From Oscillospiraceae bacterium (GTDB taxonomy: Bacteria > Bacillota > Clostridia > Oscillospirales > Acutalibacteraceae), in contig CACWPS010000001.1 in NCBI GenBank assembly GCA_902762875.1, positions 62,001 through 126,000 of the forward strand: DNA of 64,000 bases, read 5' to 3'. Made by a program: the position numbers and the translations under genes. Shown here piece after piece: positions 62,097 through 64,000 of the stretch (the first letter of the stretch is position 1; every line of letters starts with the position of its first letter). The notes beneath the pieces are model-generated. The model saw only the letters and a program-made list of their open reading frames with translations. It made no database searches and was not told the origin of the DNA.

Positions 62097-62311
62097 TGGC
62101 TGGGGCGGCAGGATACTCTGTGCCCGCATTATTTTGACCGCTCCGAGCGGTTGACAAAATAATTTGCGGTGCTCGAGACTTCACAGCCCGCAAAGGTTAA
62201 CGCACCTTTGCGGCTGCTTCGGCGACCTACGGTTCTCATCCTGCACTAAACATAATAAAACAAGCACCACCTAAAGGTGATACTCGTTTAATTTGGCTGG
62301 GGCGGCAGGAT
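62097..62311. repeat. Duplicated tRNA-Gln 3' end (att-like direct repeat)
   Basis: TGGCTGGGGCGGCAGGAT at 62097-62114 is an exact copy of 62294-62311, the 3' end of the tRNA-Gln gene (complement of ATCCTGCC...AGCCA). Start-to-start distance is 197 bases. Between them lie two strong hairpins: CCGCA-TTATTTTG...CAAAATAA-TGCGG (62124-62169) and CCGCAAAGGT/ACCTTTGCGG (about 62188-62214), plus the tRNA-operon terminator. The copies mimic the att repeats left by tRNA-targeting elements. Confidence 0.6.
62257..62289 (-). terminator. Terminator of the tRNA-His/tRNA-Gln unit
   Basis: On the minus strand AAACGAGTATCACC and GGTGGTGCTTGTTT form a 14-bp stem (with G-U pairs) and a TTTA loop, running into TTATT. 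It lies 5 bases after tRNA-Gln. Confidence 0.75.
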
Positions 62312-62368
62312 TCGAACCTACGCATGCAGCAGTCAAAGTGCTGTGTCTTACCGCTTGACGACGCCCCA
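62294..62368 (-). tRNA. tRNA-Gln (anticodon TTG)
   Basis: 75 bases with encoded CCA. Acceptor stem TGGGGCG/CGCCCCA with discriminator G; anticodon stem-loop CAGCACTTTGACTGCTG with anticodon TTG; T-arm GTAGGTTCGAATCCTGC. The D-arm is GTCAAGCGGTAAGAC. All stems close. Confidence 0.95.
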
Positions 62369-62419
62369 ATATTAATTTATTGAAGAAGTAATCCCCAAAG
62401 ACTTACACCTTTGGGGATT

Positions 62420-62496
62420 TGGGGTGGAAGATGGGACTCGAACCCACGGTCTCCAGTGCCACAAACTGGCGCTTTAACCAACTAAGCTACATCCAC
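62420..62496 (-). tRNA. tRNA-His (anticodon GTG)
   Basis: 77 bases with encoded CCA. Anticodon stem-loop CCAGTTTGTGGCACTGG, anticodon GTG. The base before the acceptor is G (62497), giving G-1 opposite discriminator C73, as required for tRNA-His. Position 6-67 of the acceptor is a T-T mismatch (GTGGATG against CTTCCAC). T-arm GTGGGTTCGAGTCCCAT is regular. Confidence 0.93.
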
Positions 62497-62511
62497 CGTA
62501 GCGCAAAAACT

Positions 62512-62539
62512 ATTATACCATATTTCTTTTTTTTGTCAA
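62512..62539 (-). promoter_or_regulatory. Promoter of the tRNA operon
   Basis: On the minus strand TTGACA (62539-62534), 16 bases, TATAAT (62517-62512), close upstream of tRNA-His. The perfect -35 and -10 suit a stable-RNA promoter. Confidence 0.85.
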
Positions 62540-62577
62540 CAAAAATTTTCTAAAAATACGGAAATATTTTTTAATAG

Positions 62578-62790
62578 CTACAGAGAAAAATCTTCGGGTT
62601 TATAGCCGTCGGCAATTTTTACCTTTTCGGGTATACGCCTTAGCGGGTCGTATTTATAATGCCGACAATAATCGTTGGAATTGGTCACGCCCCGTTTTTT
62701 GCATAGAACCTCTTTAGAAATCAGCGAGTCCTTGCCGAAAACACAGTATTTGCAGGAGCGGGGAAGCTCCTTGTTAAATATAGAAGACAT
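62578..62790 (-). CDS. Small Cys-rich protein, unknown
   Basis: 70 aa. CKYCVFG (about 13), a second Cys in EVLCKKRG (about 30) and YCRHYKYDPLRRIPEK (about 41) give four cysteines plus a His, a likely zinc site. Similar short proteins occur in clostridial genomes near sporulation or signalling genes, but no function is known to me. ATG 62790 is preferred with GGTGAT as ribosome site; an ATG at 62796 and a GTG at 62799 are also in frame. It follows ylbJ by 17 bases, so they are probably one transcript. Confidence 0.7.
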   Translation of the reverse strand: MSSIFNKELPRSCKYCVFGKDSLISKEVLCKKRGVTNSNDYCRHYKYDPLRRIPEKVKIADGYKPEDFSL

Positions 62791-62807
62791 ATTCATCACC
62801 GTATGTA

Positions 62808-63845
62808 TTATACTATATCTTTAAGTATATTTCCAGTCCTTTTTTCGGAAAACAGCGATATTATAAGCACTATCACCATTGAAAGCATTGATAAAGATAA
62901 GGCGATACCGTTATAGGTGGGCGTGTATTTAACTGCGGCAGAGACGGTAACGGCTATTCCGAATGCCTTTAAAAGCAGAGCCGTAATTACAGCGGAAAGA
63001 ATTCCGTGGGCTATTCTCGAAAGGGTGAAGACGGCAAAATTAATCTTAATATGCTTACCCATACTAAATATTTGACACCACACAGAAACCCCTGCAAAGC
63101 CCAATAAAAACGCAATAATTACAATATTTCGCATACCAGTTACGGCGTTTGTCACCTCAAGCAGAGGGGAAATAAATTTAAAAACTGAAATTTTTTCGGA
63201 AAAGCAGTTTATATATTCATTTATCGCAGAAAATAAAATCACATAAGCGCATACCGAAAATACGGTTGAGGCAGCATCCGAAACAGCAGAAACAAAGTTA
63301 TCCGCAGCAGAAAAATTCTCCACCGTATTTTTAGAAACTACGGTATAATTTTTTATGAAAAAGCCAAAAAACAGGCACAAAATTAAAGACGCCGTAATGT
63401 GCGCCGCAAGCAGTATGTAACCGATTTTTTTAGAGCCTAAAATTCCGCCGCCTACAGCCAGCACTATAAAAGCAGGCCCTGCGTTTACGCAGTAATTAAG
63501 CATAATTCCCGCATTTTCCTTTGAAATCTTGCCTGATTTTACCGCCTCGTTTAAAAGCTTTGCACCCACCGGATAGCCGCCTATAAAGCTTAAAAGCATA
63601 AGCGAAAACTGCTCGGGCGGCAGGTGAAACACCTTTTTTGCAAAGGGTGCTGTAAAACCTAATAAGCTAAGCCCGCCCGACTTCATAATAAAAAGTACAC
63701 AGGCGGTAAAGGGGAATAATGACGGGATTATAACCCTGCCTGAAAGCAGCAGCCCCTTTGACGCTCCCGAAGTGCAAACATTCGGGTTTGTTATAACGAG
63801 AATTATAAACGCCGCCGCAATCATTAAGGATAACAGTTTTTTCAT
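62808..63845 (-). CDS. ylbJ: Sporulation integral membrane protein YlbJ
   Basis: 345 aa, 8-9 TM helices. Family segments: GRVIIPSLFPFTACVLF (about 36-52), LLSFIGGYPVGAKLLNEAV (about 84-102), MLNYCVNAGPAFIV (about 115-128). Gate-domain protein of the nucleoside-transporter type. In B. subtilis ylbJ is sigma-E dependent and needed for spore cortex formation. AGGTGA lies 6 bases before ATG. Confidence 0.88.
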   Translation of the reverse strand: MKKLLSLMIAAAFIILVITNPNVCTSGASKGLLLSGRVIIPSLFPFTACVLFIMKSGGLSLLGFTAPFAKKVFHLPPEQFSLMLLSFIGGYPVGAKLLNEAVKSGKISKENAGIMLNYCVNAGPAFIVLAVGGGILGSKKIGYILLAAHITASLILCLFFGFFIKNYTVVSKNTVENFSAADNFVSAVSDAASTVFSVCAYVILFSAINEYINCFSEKISVFKFISPLLEVTNAVTGMRNIVIIAFLLGFAGVSVWCQIFSMGKHIKINFAVFTLSRIAHGILSAVITALLLKAFGIAVTVSAAVKYTPTYNGIALSLSMLSMVIVLIISLFSEKRTGNILKDIV

Positions 63846-63928
63846 TTACTTCACCTAAAAGAGTATATGCTTTCGGTAATTATTATAATGATATTTTCAT
63901 AATATTAATTACAGGGGAGTTGTATAAG

Positions 63929-64000
63929 GTGTCAAAAAAATTCAAATTCAAATCCGAAAAGCCAAAGGAAAAATGGCGGATATTTGATTGCTCCGAAATA
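63929..64000 (+). CDS. Start of an unidentified gene (partial)
   Basis: 24 codons from GTG 63929 (SKKFKFKSEKPKEKWRIFDC...) run off the window. GGGGAG lies about 10 bases upstream. The Lys-rich start looks cytosolic. No family can be named from this length. It is transcribed away from ylbJ. Confidence 0.45.
   Translation, partial: MSKKFKFKSEKPKEKWRIFDCSEI

Overview
The window comes from the chromosome of an anaerobic, endospore-forming, low-to-mid-GC Bacillota, most likely a gut-type Clostridia of the Oscillospiraceae/Ruminococcaceae kind. This rests on gene content: a complete spoIIIAA-AH operon, bofA and ylbJ (sporulation), adhE and the electron-bifurcating NfnAB transhydrogenase (fermentative redox metabolism), AddAB instead of RecBCD, and the clostridial glycogen set with a GlgC/GlgD pair. 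AGGAG-type ribosome sites, TTGACA/TATAAT promoters and frequent GTG/TTG starts fit this. The species cannot be named from the sequence alone.

Layout. 1-2.6 kb: tail of adhE, then nfnA-nfnB. 2.6-14.6 kb: a REPIN-like repeat doublet, bofA, addB-addA, then DUF951-prfA-sua5-coaE-M18 aminopeptidase and a small membrane protein. 14.6-18.5 kb: grpE-dnaK-dnaJ behind a promoter with a CtsR-like box (no hrcA or CIRCE here). 18.5-23.8 kb: a GT2 glycosyltransferase, then on the minus strand rpsO-pnp with structured leaders, and a MATE exporter. 23.9-31.6 kb: a compact, intact set of virion-head genes (small and large terminase, small membrane protein, scaffold, major capsid with Ig-like tail, portal, connector, beta-propeller nozzle-like protein) with no integrase, repressor, replication, tail-tube or lysis gene. 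A GHL10-type lipoprotein follows on the same strand with no terminator between. 33-38.8 kb: glycogen operon glgB-glgC-glgD-glgA. 38.8-49.8 kb: a hairpin-dense spacer, uppP, a YfcE-type phosphoesterase, a membrane polysaccharide deacetylase, degV, an alr-glpK-lipase operon, a CmpB-like membrane protein, an EF-G-like GTPase and a secreted unknown. 49.8-57.2 kb: a flavoprotein, a phosphatase, thioredoxin, Asp23, and the spoIIIA operon (all minus). 57.4-61.9 kb: a sugar ABC importer (binding protein and two permeases, no ATPase) plus malQ. 62-64 kb: repeat-rich spacer, tRNA-Gln and tRNA-His, a small Cys-rich protein, ylbJ and the first codons of another gene.

How genes work together. NfnAB and AdhE balance NAD(P)H and ferredoxin. 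The importer brings in a sugar, probably maltodextrin, that MalQ can rearrange; the glgBCDA operon stores glucose as glycogen. The lipase and glycerol kinase in the alr operon could release and trap glycerol. SpoIIIAA-AH with SpoIIQ forms the feeding channel between mother cell and forespore.

The most unusual item is the head-and-packaging-only phage cassette at 23.9-31.6 kb. It is either a decayed prophage that kept a full structural module or a domesticated or satellite-like particle system. Other non-coding signals worth following are the pnp leader, the hairpin cluster before uppP, and the duplicated 3' end of tRNA-Gln.
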